This document shows positions 1-11,751 of a stretch of 64,000 nucleotides of DNA, one piece after another; the first letter of the stretch is position 1, and each line of letters begins with the position of its first letter. The notes under the pieces are model-generated. The model was not told the origin of the DNA. It worked only from the letters and a program-made list of their open reading frames with translations, and did not search any database. The stretch comes from Erigeron canadensis. Lineage: Eukaryota; Streptophyta; Magnoliopsida; Asterales; Asteraceae. Made by a program: the position numbers and the translations under genes. The stretch is taken from the NCBI RefSeq assembly GCF_010389155.1, contig NC_057768.1, positions 12,088,501-12,152,500 on the forward strand. Reading direction: 5' to 3'.

Positions 1-3000
1 AAAATTGTTGAAGAAGATGCCAGCAGGTTGCTCCAACACTCTTCCTTCTTGAAAATAAGCTCTTGGAGGAAGCCTTAGGTTCAAGCCAGCATCAGTGGGA
101 ATTGGTGGAAGGTCAGCAGGCAGGGGTCTATCAGCATGCTTTCTTTTAGGTGCCCTTCTGCCTGCTGTCAGGGAAACAGCTGCTGGAGTACCGAAGACAG
201 CTCTTAGAAGGGGGAGGTATTCCTTGAATTTTGTTTCATATTCCAGTACCCTTTCAAAGAACCACTTGAGCATGTCTTGAAGGTGATCATAGCTAGCAGC
301 CTTCTTATCTTTAATCAACATATAGACTTCAAACCATTCAGACACCCCAAGGTTCTCCAACTTGACATTCATCAGTTTCACTGGAGTGGTAAGACCTTCC
401 CTTCTGAACTTTAGATTTGTTTAGGTTCCCATAGCAGCTTTCCTAACCTCCACAGCAACAATCTTTTCAGGCCTTTTTCTCTCATTCATAATGCCCAACC
501 ATCTGGCTTTCTCTCTTTCAAAATTCTCCCTCTTTTCTTTGAGATGTTGTTCAAAATCAGCATGTTTTTGCCTATACATAGCTTCAGGCCCACCAGTGAG
601 TAGTAGCATTCTTTGCTCACCATCCATCTCATCCCTCTCAGCGAGGGCCATCCTGGCAATGAGCTCCAAATTTTTCTTTTCGTTTTCTTTGTTCAGTTTT
701 CTTCTATCGAGCTCCTCCAGTGCCTCCTGTTGAGTTTTTCCCTCAGCAGTTAGAGCAAGAATATCAATCACTTGGAATTGATTGCCTGCTGGGGAGTAGA
801 TGGAGAGGTTATCAGCATTAAGGTAATACTCTGGTCTCCTACTGGTTGGGACCCTTATTGCTGCAGCCCCCATTCTTTCTAACGCTTGTTGTCTGGCAAC
901 TTCCTGACCTGCTGCAATTGTGCGAGGGGTGAGCACTTCTTCCTCAACGAATGTATCATTTCGGGGAACATCAGCAACTATCAATTGTTGCTCCCTCTCA
1001 GCATTTGTCTCCCCCTCAGCACCAGCAGGGGGAACAATATCACTTTCCATCTCGGTCTCCCCCTCAGCACCGTCAGGGGGAACTTCACCTGTTTCTTGTA
1101 CAACCACTATTGCTCTTTCATCATTGGTTGTTTCAGTGGCTGTACCAGCATTATCATCTTCATCAATGACCTTGTCAGCAGTCTCTTCAATTATATCATT
1201 TGCAGCCTTTTTAACTGCTTCAGAGACAAGGTCATAGAGAGCAGCATCAAGTTTCTCCCCCTTGGAGGTAGTATCATTGATGACTACCTCCACTACTGCT
1301 GTGGGAGCATCCTTCTTGTTAAGAAGTTGGGTCAGCAGGTCCTTTATTTCACCGACCTCTGCTTCCAACTTTTGCTGGCACTTACAATCTTCCTCAGTGA
1401 ATGATACTTGAGGAGGAGGAAGACTGGCCACACGAGTTTCCAAGGCGCTGATGGCCTTGGTGTTGCCTTCCACTTGGGAGATAAGTGGAGAGACCAAGTC
1501 AGCAAGCTTCTTAACTTCAGCAGCTGCTAAGGTGCTGCTTGTAGATGCCTTCAAAGCCAATACCTTGGTGGCATTTCCAGATTTACACAGCGATCGACTT
1601 GTTCCCTTAATGGTCTGCTGATCTCTTTTGATAGAAGAGAGAGAGGTGCGCAGTTTGTCTTGATCAGCAGCCTGGGAGATGGATTTTTCTTTAATGGTTT
1701 CGATGCTGGCACTGTTTTCTTGCTGCCTGACATACCAGCTTTTTAGTGTGCGTACCAAGGCGTCATCTTCATGATTTTTGATTTCGATAGCAAGATGAGA
1801 AGCCTTGGTGATGTCATTCAGAGTTTCTTCAATCCTGGCAAGCCTTTCAGCAGAATGGGTATTGTAAGAAAGGCCCAATTCTTTGGCAGTTAAGGAAATA
1901 TCGGCAGACTTGCCAGCAGATTGACATTCAAACATGCTGGAGAAGGAAGAGGGCATGCTGAAGGAAGACATGCCCAGCGGTTGGTGTTGGCACATTATCA
2001 ACTGCAATCACTGTTGGTGTTGCCACACCAGCAGGGTCTTCTTCCTCTTCAACCACAACCTCTGCAGTAGTTTTAGCAGCTTCTTCCTCTTGAGTTTCTA
2101 TATAGGCTGTTGCATTATCATCAGCAGCAGCCAGTTCAGGAGAGACAACTGCTGCATTATCATTAGTAGCAGCAGCAGTGTCCTCATCAACATCCTCCTC
2201 CATGTCACTTGCAAGTTGTTCATCAGCATGGGTGGAGGAGTCCAGCTGGAACTCATCAATGGTAAACTCCTCCAACTCGAAGTCACTCTCCTCATCGTCA
2301 AATGCCTCATCATCCGCAAGATCAAAACTAGCACCTTCCACATCAAACCCTTCACCTTCATCCATGTAATCATTAGTACCTTCAAGGTTTTCACCAGCAT
2401 TGTTTTCATCATCATTTCTACCAACACCATCACCTTCAATAACTACATTTTCAGCATGTGCCTCAATATCAGCACTAGTCTCCACCACCACACTTTCAGC
2501 ATTCTCACCACCAACCTGCCTTGCTTCATAAGAGAAATTTAAGGGGTTAGGGGAACCGGGTGCCTCAGAGTCAGTATGTTGTTGCACCAACTCATCATCG
2601 GCCGTAGAATTTGCTAACTCTAGCAACACCTGTGATCTGGCTGCTGTCAGCGACTCAGAAGGTTGAGAAGAAGGGAGAATTATAGGAGTGGTTGACTCAA
2701 CTCTAGTGGGCTGGGGTGACCCATGTTCTACACCAACCTCGCCTACAGAAGTTTGAGGTGGCTGCTGACGGTTTCCCATATTCTCGTCAGCAGTCTATTG
2801 GGAGACTGCTGATGGGCTAGCTGGGTTTCTAGTGTCCTTGGGCCGTGAGGACTTCCTAACCTTAGTGGTTGGGCCCTTTGGTACTCGCTACTGCTGTGTT
2901 GGGACAGCAGCAGGAGGTGAAGTGGAAGAGAGAGTTTTTAACTTCTCTTTCTTGGTTTTCTTGGGAGCTTTGGAGGCTGCTGGGGGGATTACCAACACAC

Positions 3001-3964
3001 CAGCTCCAGCAAGGTTAGGAGCATACTGCTCAGGATAGACAGTGAGTAATACCTGATGCATCAGTGGAGTGAGCTCAGCATATCTTGCTTCAAACTGCTC
3101 CGGATCGCATGCTGGAGTCTTGTAAACGGTGTTGGCGATCCTTGGAGACACTATGCAATTTGCTCCAGCAGGCACGTACTCATCTCCCAACTGCCTCTTG
3201 AAGATTAGTGAGAGGAGTCTGGCAAAAGGCACTGAACTAGATCTGTTCTTGATAGTGACCTTTCCCTTTAAATCTTCAAAAATAACACTGGCAAAGTCTA
3301 AGAATCGACCATCTGCCAGTGCATATATCATTTGCATTTGGCCAGCAGTGGCTTGATCAAAGGAGCCACTGTTGCCACCAAGACACTGTATCACATGGGT
3401 GAACAGCAACCTCCACACTCCAGGCAGAAATTTCTTTTGGGGCTTGCTGTGCACAGCTTGCACTGGATTCATATTTGTTCCATAACCAATGGAAGCCAGC
3501 CAATCCTTCCACACTTGATTCGACCCCAACCCAACATACGGACGCCCTTCAGATTGCTGAGGAAGACAAAGAGCCTTCCTTAGAGAGGCAACAGTGATGT
3601 CAATGCTGTATTTTCTTTTCAACACTGTTCCAGAAATAGTATTAGTAATTTTATCATAACCACACGTCCACCAATACTCTCTCAAGAGATGAAGAGGCAT
3701 CTCCCCAGGGTCTCTGTAAAGAGCCCTTCTGACATCACATCCCATGATGAAATCCATCATGGAATAGTACCCTTCAATGTTCTTAGGTACCTCAGGAGAT
3801 CCAAGATAATTATTTGCTTTTACAACAAGTTTTGAGGCTTGAAATGATACAAGAGGAGAAACAGGGATTCCTTGAGGATCATATTCCTTATTGGTGAGGT
3901 ATGCCGGAATATTTTCTGTTGAAACATTTTCCACATGTGGAGATTGTTCAGATGGGGAAGCCAT
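1..3964 (-). pseudogene. Third ORF of copia A (accessory protein, broken)
   Basis: The ATG is at 3964 (MASPSEQ). The reading stays in one frame through two TAG stops (at 2888 and about 2800), shifts frame near 1960-2000, and continues after an in-frame TAA at 421 to the window edge, so the ancestral protein exceeded about 1250 residues. The N-terminal third is globular, with a W..LFTHVIQCLGG patch and a VPFARLLSLIF patch. The middle is a Glu/Asp/Ser/Thr-rich acidic tract (about residues 400-680). The C-terminal part has charged, helix-prone stretches that could form coiled coils. I see no signal peptide or membrane segment, so it does not look like an envelope protein. The same architecture and the same two patches recur in copia B at 49804-52042. 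Two of the stops replace what could have been CAG codons. The function is unknown. It may belong to the large plant family annotated only as putative plant transposon protein. Confidence 0.75.
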
Positions 3965-4080
3965 TTGAGTTGTTAAGAAGAAAGATTTGTGAAAGATGAA
4001 GAATGATTGAGTGATTTTGGAGAAATTTGAGAATTTTAGAGAAAATGAAACGTAAAAGATTGAATATGGAAGTGATTGGA

Positions 4081-4092
4081 AATATATATGGC
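4081..4092 (-). promoter_or_regulatory. TATA box candidate for third ORF of copia A
   Basis: The minus strand reads GCCATATATATT here, about 117 bases before the ATG at 3964. The bases between are a C/T-rich leader without an upstream ATG that I noticed. Copia B has the same arrangement (TATA at 49666-49676, ATG at 49804), so a separate promoter for the third ORF is plausible. No transcript evidence is available. Confidence 0.5.
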
Positions 4093-4652
4093 ATGGATAT
4101 GGACCCTACCACTGCAAAAGTGAACCGTCACATTTTCTCTCACATACGTAACATGTGTATATTCGATGTATTTTATTAAAATAAAATAAAAAATAATGCT
4201 TATATTGTACTAATGGTAGTACAAATAAACAGTTTTATTTAATAAAATATTAACAAAAATATGTATGTGAGTAACGTATATAAGTAGTTTGATGAGACAT
4301 GTACCAATACGCCGAATATACTCGAGTGTTTACGGCTGTACAGTGTACAAGTTGCCCATTAGGGAGAAAATCAAGGCAACCGTTCCAAGTTTAATAATAA
4401 AATATTATTGAAGTAGGTTCAGTGGATATACACTCATAGAGATAAGAATTAGTATAAGTATCCACTGAAGGTTTCAAAAGATGAAAAAAAAGTTACCAAG
4501 TTTTTCATCAGCAACTAATAAAAGGAGAGGAATAGTTGTTGACGAGCATTTTTTTTTTTAATCTTTTTTTAAAGAACGGTAACCATCAGCGACTACATTG
4601 AATGTACTCGCTGATGAACCTTGGACAATTTTTGGCAAATTGTCAAGCCATC

Positions 4653-4858
4653 AACGGATTTTAGAAGTCGTTACCCCAGCCGTTTGCTGAGGATTGGATG
4701 AAGACTTTTGGCTCTTCATTGCCTTTATTTTGCTTTTTCCCAAAGCAACAGGGATCAACGGATTTTATGTGTCGTTACCACAGCCGTTTGCTGTGGACTG
4801 GATGGAGACTTTTGGCTTTTCATTGTCTTTATTTTGCTTTTTTCCAAAGCAACAGGGA
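4653..4858. repeat. Tandem duplication, two units of about 103 bp
   Basis: Two adjacent copies start with CAACGGATTTTA and end with CCAAAGCAACAGGGAT (about 4653-4755 and 4756-4858). They differ at roughly ten positions. They lie between the end of pol and the third-ORF leader of copia A. Flanking 4560-4620 and 4859-4950 hold further copies of the word TCAGCG. No coding sequence is seen in 3965-4950. Confidence 0.8.
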
Positions 4859-4952
4859 TCAGCGAGTAAAAGGAAGAGCTCGCTGATGACTTTGACTTAA
4901 AAAGTCGCTGCTCATCTTCATAAGAGGAAGATGAGTAGCAAAACATGAGTGA

Positions 4953-7900
4953 TCATGTTGCTGAACTTGTAGGATCATCATTTAGAGTTTTAGTGAATAT
5001 ATCAACGAGTTGATCATCAGTGGGGATGAAGTATATTTCAACATCCCCTTTCATGACATGGTCACGGATGAAGTTATATCTTATATCAATGTGTTTTGTT
5101 TTGGAATGCTGAACAGGATTATGTGTGATGGCAATAGCACTGGTATTATCACACATAATGGGGATCTTAGAGAAATCTAAGTCATAGTCAGCGAGTTGAT
5201 TTTTCATCCAGAGGACTTGTGCACAACAACTCGCTGCAAACACATACTCAGCTTCAGCAGTGGAGATGGAAACTGTATGTTGTTTCTTACTAGTTCAACT
5301 GGTCAGCCTTCCCCCCAACAGTTGACATCCACCACTGGTGCTTTTCCTATCTAACATGCAACCAGCATAGTCAGAGTCAGAGTATGCAACTAGGTCAAAA
5401 CTGGAATCTTTGGGATACCAAAGACCCAATGAGGGAGTCCCTTTATGATACTTGAAAATTTGCTTGACAGCAAGTAAATGGGATTCCCTTGGGGAAGCTT
5501 GATATCTTGCACAAAGGCAAGTGGCAAACATAATATCTGGTCGACTCGCTGTGAGATACATCAGCGAACCAATCATCCCACGATAGTAAGTGGGATTGAC
5601 ATGTTTACCCTCAGGGTCAGCATGTAAATTGTTTGGAGGAGACATGGGAGTGGATTTGGTAGTAATGTTAGACATGTCAAACTTTGCCAGCATGTCTCGA
5701 ATGTATTTTTCTTGGTTTAGGAAGATGCCATCAGGGAGTTGGCGTATCTGAAGACCAAGAAAGAATGTCAGCTCACCCATCATACTCATTTCAAAGTGAG
5801 ATGACATCAACGAGCTGAACTTTGAGCATAGCTTATTGTTGGAGGATCCAAAAATAATGTCATCAACATATATTTGTACATAAAGCACATAAGCACCTTT
5901 TCTATAGATGAAAAGAGTGCTGTCAATGGATCCTCGCTGAAAGCCATTAGAGAGAAGGAATTCAGAGAGTGTGTCATACCAAGCTCTGGGAGCTTGTTTG
6001 AGACCATATAATGCCTTGTATAGACGATAGACATGGTTAGGTCTTCGAAACCAGGTGGCTGCTCAACATAAACTTCCTCTACGAGTTTTCCATTTTGGAA
6101 AGCACTCTTTACGTCCATTTGATAGACAGTGAAGTTTCTATAAGCAGCATGTGCCAAGAATAAACGAATTGCTTCTAAACGGGCCATTGGTGCAAATGTT
6201 TCATCATAATCAACACCTTCTTCTTGAAGGTATCCTTTAGCGACCAGCCTAGCCTTGTTGCGAGTTACAATACCATCTTCGTCCATTTTATTACGATAAA
6301 CCCATTTAGTTTCAATGGGTTCTTTTCCAGGAGGAAGAGGGACAAGAAACCAGACGTGCTGTCTTTGGAATTGAGTAAGTTCTTCTTGCATGGCAGCAAC
6401 CCATGAGGGATCAACCATTGCTTCCCCGATATTCTTAGGAGTAATCATTGACAAGAAGTTTACGTAAAGGCAGGTATTTCGAGTCGCTGATCGAGTAAGA
6501 ATGCCCTGCTGTGGATCACCAATAACTTGGTGAGCAGGATGACTTGAGGTCCATTTTAGTGCAGGAACACTTGATGAACCAAGAGGAGTGACAGCGGAAG
6601 ATTGAGTGATGGGATCAACAGATTGATTATTATAAGAAGAGAAATCAATGGTGATTAGAGGTTCATTGGGAGTGTGATCAGTAGAGCCATTTGACTGAGA
6701 AGAGTTGTCAATAATGGGAGAGTCGTCAGTAGACTCTGTATCAACAGCATTTGCTGATGCATCATGAAACTCATCCTCAGCAGAGTCATCAATAATCTCG
6801 TCTTCAGCTATTGATCTAGATTTGGCTGAAGCAGCATTGATTGATCTTAAGATAGGCTCCACTGGCTCAATTGAGTAAATATGAGCCACTACCTGTTCGT
6901 TATCAGCACGTGCTGAAGTACCTTGTATGGTTTGCTAATTACCATCAGGGAATGAACTGGCAACATCAATGAAAGAGTCAGTGTCCTCAAGAGGAGGATC
7001 AACAAACTCACTGAATACTTCATTAGTGGAAGAGGATTGTATATCCTTGAGAGCAAATGAACTTTCATCGAAAGTAACATGGATAGACTCATCCACTTTT
7101 TGAAGGCGAGTATTGTACACTCTAAAGGCCTTGTTGATGGAAGAATAACCGAGGAAATAGCCATCATCAGCTTTAGGATCAAATTTTCCTAGATGATCCT
7201 TGTTATTAAGGATGAAGACTGGACAGCCAAATACATGGAAGTATTTGATTTGAGGTTTCTTGCCTTTCAAGACTTCATATGCTGTCTTGTCATGTCTTTT
7301 GACAATTAGGCAGCGATTTTGGGTATGACAAGCTGTGTTAACAGCTTCTGCCCAGAATTTGCTTGGAAGGGAGGACTCACTGAGCATGGTGCATGCTGCC
7401 TCAATGAGAGTTCTATTTCTCCTTTCAGCAACACCATTTTGCTCAGGAGTTCTCACTTATGAGAAGTTTTGTGAGATCCCTTGATCAGCACAAAAGGATT
7501 CGAGAGTATGATTTCGGAACTCAGTGCCATGATCACTTCTTAGTTCTTTAATCCTTATGCCATTGAGATTTTCCATTTTTTTTTTTTTTGATGAAGTTGA
7601 TGATTTCATCAGCAGCATCACTTTTGGAATGAAGAAAAATAGTCCAAGTATATCGTGAATATTCATCCACAATTACTAAAGTGTATCTGCTACCCTTTAG
7701 ACTTTGGACATTCACTGGACCAAAAAGGTCCATGTGAAGAAGGTGAAAGCATTTCTTAATAGAGTTTGCTTGTTTAGATTTAAAGGTAGACCTGTGGTTT
7801 TTACCTTTTTCACAAGCACCACAAAGTCTATCTTTTTCGAAAGAGAGATGAGGAAGGCCACGAACAAGGTTCTTTTTGGCCAAGGAATTGATGGTTTTGA

Positions 7901-8348
7901 AATTCACATGCGACATAAGCTTGTGCCATAACCAATTCAATTCAGATGCTGACTTGGCAAAGAAACAAGTTTCACTATCAGTTTTGATAGGAGTGAAGTC
8001 AACAAGATATACATCTCTTTTTCTTTGTGCTACCAAGACGACTTCCTCGTTAACGTTAACTACAGTGCCTTGATGCTTGTCAAGAATAACTTTATAGTCA
8101 GCATCACAGAGTTGACTTATGCTGATGAGATTATGTTTTAAACCATTTACATAAGCAACTTTGGTAAATTTAATGAGACCATTTGAGAGAATGCCATATC
8201 CTTCAGTTTGGCCAGTAGAGTTGTCACCAAACACTACAGTAGGACCAGGTGCCTCTGTGTAGTTATCCAGCAGGGACTTAGAGCCAGTCATGTGTTTTGA
8301 ACAGCCGTTGTCCAAGTACCACACTCCTTTTCCCAGCAAGCAATGCAT
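4953..8348 (-). pseudogene. pol: Copia A pol: protease, integrase, reverse transcriptase, RNase H
   Basis: Starts just after the gag stop. Protease: the motif WYLDNGCSKHMTG shows DNG in place of the usual DSG/DTG. Integrase zinc region: LWHKLMSHVNFKTIN and CGACEKGK. Catalytic core: [32 protein letters not shown]. Reverse transcriptase: [25 protein letters not shown] and [10 protein letters not shown] (the YVDD box, about 5870). RNase H: AASCCAQVLW, CDNTSAIAI, KHIDIRYNFIRDH, FIPTDDQLVDIFTK, ending at 4953. Lesions: a frameshift at a run of T (A on the coding strand, about 7577-7592), an in-frame TAA near 7454, and frame changes near 6890, 5850 and 5290. One polyprotein was therefore present originally and is now inactive. 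Confidence 0.92.
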
Positions 8349-8360
8349 GGATAGAAGGAT

Positions 8361-11300
8361 TTAGGCAGATTCATTTTCAGGATGATCAATGGCCATGTCA
8401 GCAGGATTGATGGGAGGAAATTCAGAGGTGACAGTTGGCTCAGTTGAGAGAGCCTCCTCTAAAGTGAGTTGATTACCCATGCTAACATATCCAAAAGAGG
8501 GATCATTTTCATTAAATGGCATGTTTGTTTCTTCAAGACGAAGACATACATAGCTTCTTACGGCGTCGGGAGCACTGTACTCAACCAGCATTGAGGGTTG
8601 TCCCCATGAGTTTGAAATAACTCTTTGAGAATGGGGAATTTTGATGCGTTGAGCAGCTATGTAATCAGCAGTGTTTGCCTCAGTGACAGGAGTGGTGTTA
8701 CTGATGATAGGTTCAGCAGAAGAATTTTCACTGATCCTAGTAGATGAGGATGCTTCAGCAGTCATAGAAGTATTTGGTTGAACTGCAACCTCTGGAGCAT
8801 CCCTTGAACTGACAGAGTTACACTCAGAGGCAACATGTCCTCTGCTGCTACAAATATAGCACTTTTTGTCAGAGGTATGGCCTTTTTGATTCTGATTCAA
8901 GAGCTCCCTCAGCTGAGATGAAAGATCGTCCATTCGCTGAGTAAGCTTACTGATTTGAGGAGTAGAGGAAGAAGAAGCCTTGTTCTTCTACTTCGATTTG
9001 GATTTGCTCCTCCGTTTAAAACGAGGAGGCTGTTGAGGGACAGGAACAAGAATGGACTCTCGATTATGAGTTTGAGGATTTTGAGATCCCCTAATTGTGG
9101 TCCAAGCTTGTCTCCCAGCAGGGTAAGAAGGAGAGGGGTCCTCCTATACTAGATAAGTTCTATTAGGAGTGATGGGTCTAGTTTGACGATTTGGAGTATT
9201 TGACCTCATTTGCCTATGAGGCAAGTACTTACTTTGGGAGGATGATGGACCATGTTGAATTGGAGTTTGTCTTTGAGGAGTAACAGATCTTACTTGCTGA
9301 TGTGGCAAGTAGCCCGTTGAGGAGTGATAGGCCTCACTTGCTGATGAGGCAGGTGTCCTCGCTGAGGAGTGACTGACCTATTTTGACTAGGCACTCTACC
9401 CCTTTGAGGAGTGTTGTGCCTAAAGTTTGTTTTTGCAGGCATGGGATGTGATGCCATATGTGTGCGATCACCAGTAGGTACAACCCTTGAGGGAACTTGC
9501 TGATATCTTTGGTCAGCAAACGTAACACGTCTATTTATTAGACGGTCAGGTTGACCATTTAGGGAATCTGCATGAATAACTTTCTGCTGAGAAGATTGAG
9601 CACAAGGCTGTTGTTGAACGACAGTATTGACTCGCTGAGGAGTGCTGTAGTCGTAAGGAACAGCAGTAGTGCTTTTCTTGAAGAGACCAGCAGTCTTTAT
9701 AGAGAGCTGCTGAGGAGCAATAGATACGTATCCATCACTTGAGATGTCTCCTCTAAAAGATTTGGGAGGAGAATATTGAATCCTCCCTTTATTTGGCATC
9801 ATGCCAACTATGGGAAGATGTGCAAACATGCTATCAGCATTAGAAGTGGTAGTACTTTTAGCATTAGAAGAGGTCATGCTGGTGGATGAAGAAGTACTAG
9901 CATCCATCTCAACATGGTAGTCGTTTTGTTCCTTGACAAAGTACCACTGTTTCATTTTTTGAGGAGAGATAGATACTGGAGAAGGAGGAGGAATAGCAAT
10001 CTCAGGTTTAACATCATCTTTGAATGAGTCAGCGAGTGAGGCAGCAACATCATAGTCGCCACCAATCACTGCTTGTACTTGAGCAGGGACTTACTCACTC
10101 AAGCATTGATGATGAAACTTAGAAGCTTTTGACCAAGTTTTTCATTCTCAAGTTGAAGTTTTTGGGTGATCATTTCCAGAGATTGATGTTCCACATGAAC
10201 ATTTTTCAACTTCTGAAGCTTTTCAGATTTTTCACTTAGCTCTACACCAGCAGAGTTAAGTTTAGATTGGAGATCAGCTCGTAGACTTTCTACGAACTGA
10301 AGATCACCAGACACAGACCCAATTATTTTGGTTCTGTCAGAGTCAGAAGAAGAGAGAAGAGAGTGTACCTTCTTAACAGTAATGTTAACCCACTGACTTG
10401 AAGAGACTTGGTCCTTTGTCAGTGCATCACCATCAGCGAGTGCCATGAGGCACATGGTACAACATAATCGTCATCATCTGACTCATCAGAGTCAGCCCAA
10501 TCATGTTCTTCAGCAACTAAGCCTTTTGCTGGAGTTTTGGCTGCTTCATTTTCAGCCATCTTTGCCTTTAGCTGATAATACTTGTTCATGTATTCATTAG
10601 CAGACTTAGAAGAGTTAGGTTGAGAAGCTGTTGGAGTGGGAACAGAAACCCTGCACTCCTTCTGGTAGTGGCCTTTTCTGCCACATTTCCAGCATTCCTC
10701 CTGTAATTTGTCAAAAGAAGGTTTAAATGGACCAACCGTTTTACGATTGCTCCTTTTTCTGGAGTACTTTTGACCAGCAACCAGGGCAAAGCCCATGAAA
10801 TCATTAAACATTTCTTGTTTTTCTTCAGCATCCATCTCATCGAAGAGAGTTTGGATGGGTGCTGGAAGATTAGAAGCACTCGCACCATCATAGAGATCGA
10901 TGGACTCAGTAGAAACAAGAGCTTGAGGGTCAGAAATGGGATGAGAAGACATGCTGATGGAGGAAGAAGAAGGACCAACATGTCTCTTGGCATCAGCAGA
11001 GGCACGTACATTTTGAGCCAAAGCCCTTTCTTCAAATTGAAGAGTCCCAAAGAGTTTTTCAAGATCAAGTTCTTGAATTTTCTTTGTAGTACGTAAGGAT
11101 TGCCTCAAATTTTGCCATTTGAGAGGAAGAGAGTCAATAAATTTGTGGCATACTTCAAAATTATCATGAGTAATGCCAACATTAGTCATATCATTGAGCA
11201 ACCCTTGGAAGCGAGTATAGGTTCCCTCAAGACTTTCATCAGGAAGAGAGAAGAAATTTTTATAGGCCCTTTTGAGGTCTATTTTCTTTATTTTGATAAG

Positions 11301-11628
11301 GTCAGCAGAACCTTCATAGGTATTGACCAACCTATCCCAGACTTCTTTTGAAGCGGGATACTTGATGAAAAGCTTCATGATTTCAGTAGGGAGAGTAGCA
11401 ACAATCATGTTTTTCAGCCTGGCATCAAGATTTACCAATTTTCTTTCATCATCAGTCCACTGGACCATTGGTTCCCTTGGTTAAAATAGCTATTAAGTAA
11501 GGTTCAACACCAGAAATGTGAAGAAGCATTCTCTCCTTCCAAGACCCAAAATCTTTGGGCTTGAATTTTGGAGGTGTAGACACATAACCAAAGTCACGTG
11601 TATTCACAAGACTGGGAACAAAAGTCAT
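8361..11628 (-). pseudogene. gag: Copia A gag with two zinc knuckles (broken)
   Basis: The likely start is ATG at 11628 (MTFVPSLVNTRDFGYV), followed by FKPKDFGSWKERMLLHISG, a typical copia gag opening. The frame shifts near 11465, then LVNTYEGSADLIK and ETYTRFQ-like gag helices follow. One CCHC knuckle, CWKCGRKGHYQKEC, lies near 10680 and a second, CYICSSRGHVASEC, near 8850. Two knuckles more than 1.8 kb apart are unusual, since copia B has only one. Between them (9180-9420) are repeated TPQR or TPNR units. Further frame breaks lie near 10440, 10085, 9290 and 8940. The ORF ends with TAA at 8361, thirteen bases before the pol reading starts, so gag and pol are separate readings here. Confidence 0.85.
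9180..9420 (-). repeat. Degenerate TPQR repeats inside copia A gag
   Basis: On the minus strand the amino-acid motif TPQR (later TPNR) recurs about every 12-17 residues, for example TPQRGRVPSQ, TPQRGHLPHQQ and TPQRATCHIS. The DNA shows repeated GAGGAGT and TTGCTGATG words. This looks like expansion of a short basic, proline-rich unit, perhaps nucleic-acid binding. Confidence 0.6.
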
Positions 11629-11733
11629 TTTCTTGTTTTAGAGAAAGAAAAAGAGATATTTAAGAAGAGAAAAGTTGCAGAAATTAGATATAGACAAGAA
11701 GGCAAATAGATCTTGTTCCAATAGATTAGGAAC

Positions 11734-11749
11734 GGTGGCTCTGATACCA
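11734..11749 (-). other. Primer binding site of copia A (initiator tRNA-Met)
   Basis: The minus strand reads TGGTATCAGAGCCACC two bases after the LTR end at 11752. TGGTATCAGAGC is the usual plant copia site complementary to the 3' end of initiator tRNA-Met. It fixes the inner edge of the 5' LTR. Confidence 0.9.
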
Positions 11750-11751
11750 CT

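Noticed and set aside
886..2542. Plus-strand ORFs opposite the copia A third ORF (886-1404, 920-1237, 1934-2542)
   Set aside because: They are low-complexity Ser- or Ile/Phe-rich readings complementary to the acidic tract of the minus-strand ORF, with no recognisable motif.
1..3964. Retroviral-type envelope gene
   Set aside because: The position after pol suggested it, but neither third ORF has a signal peptide, membrane segment or furin-like site that I can see.
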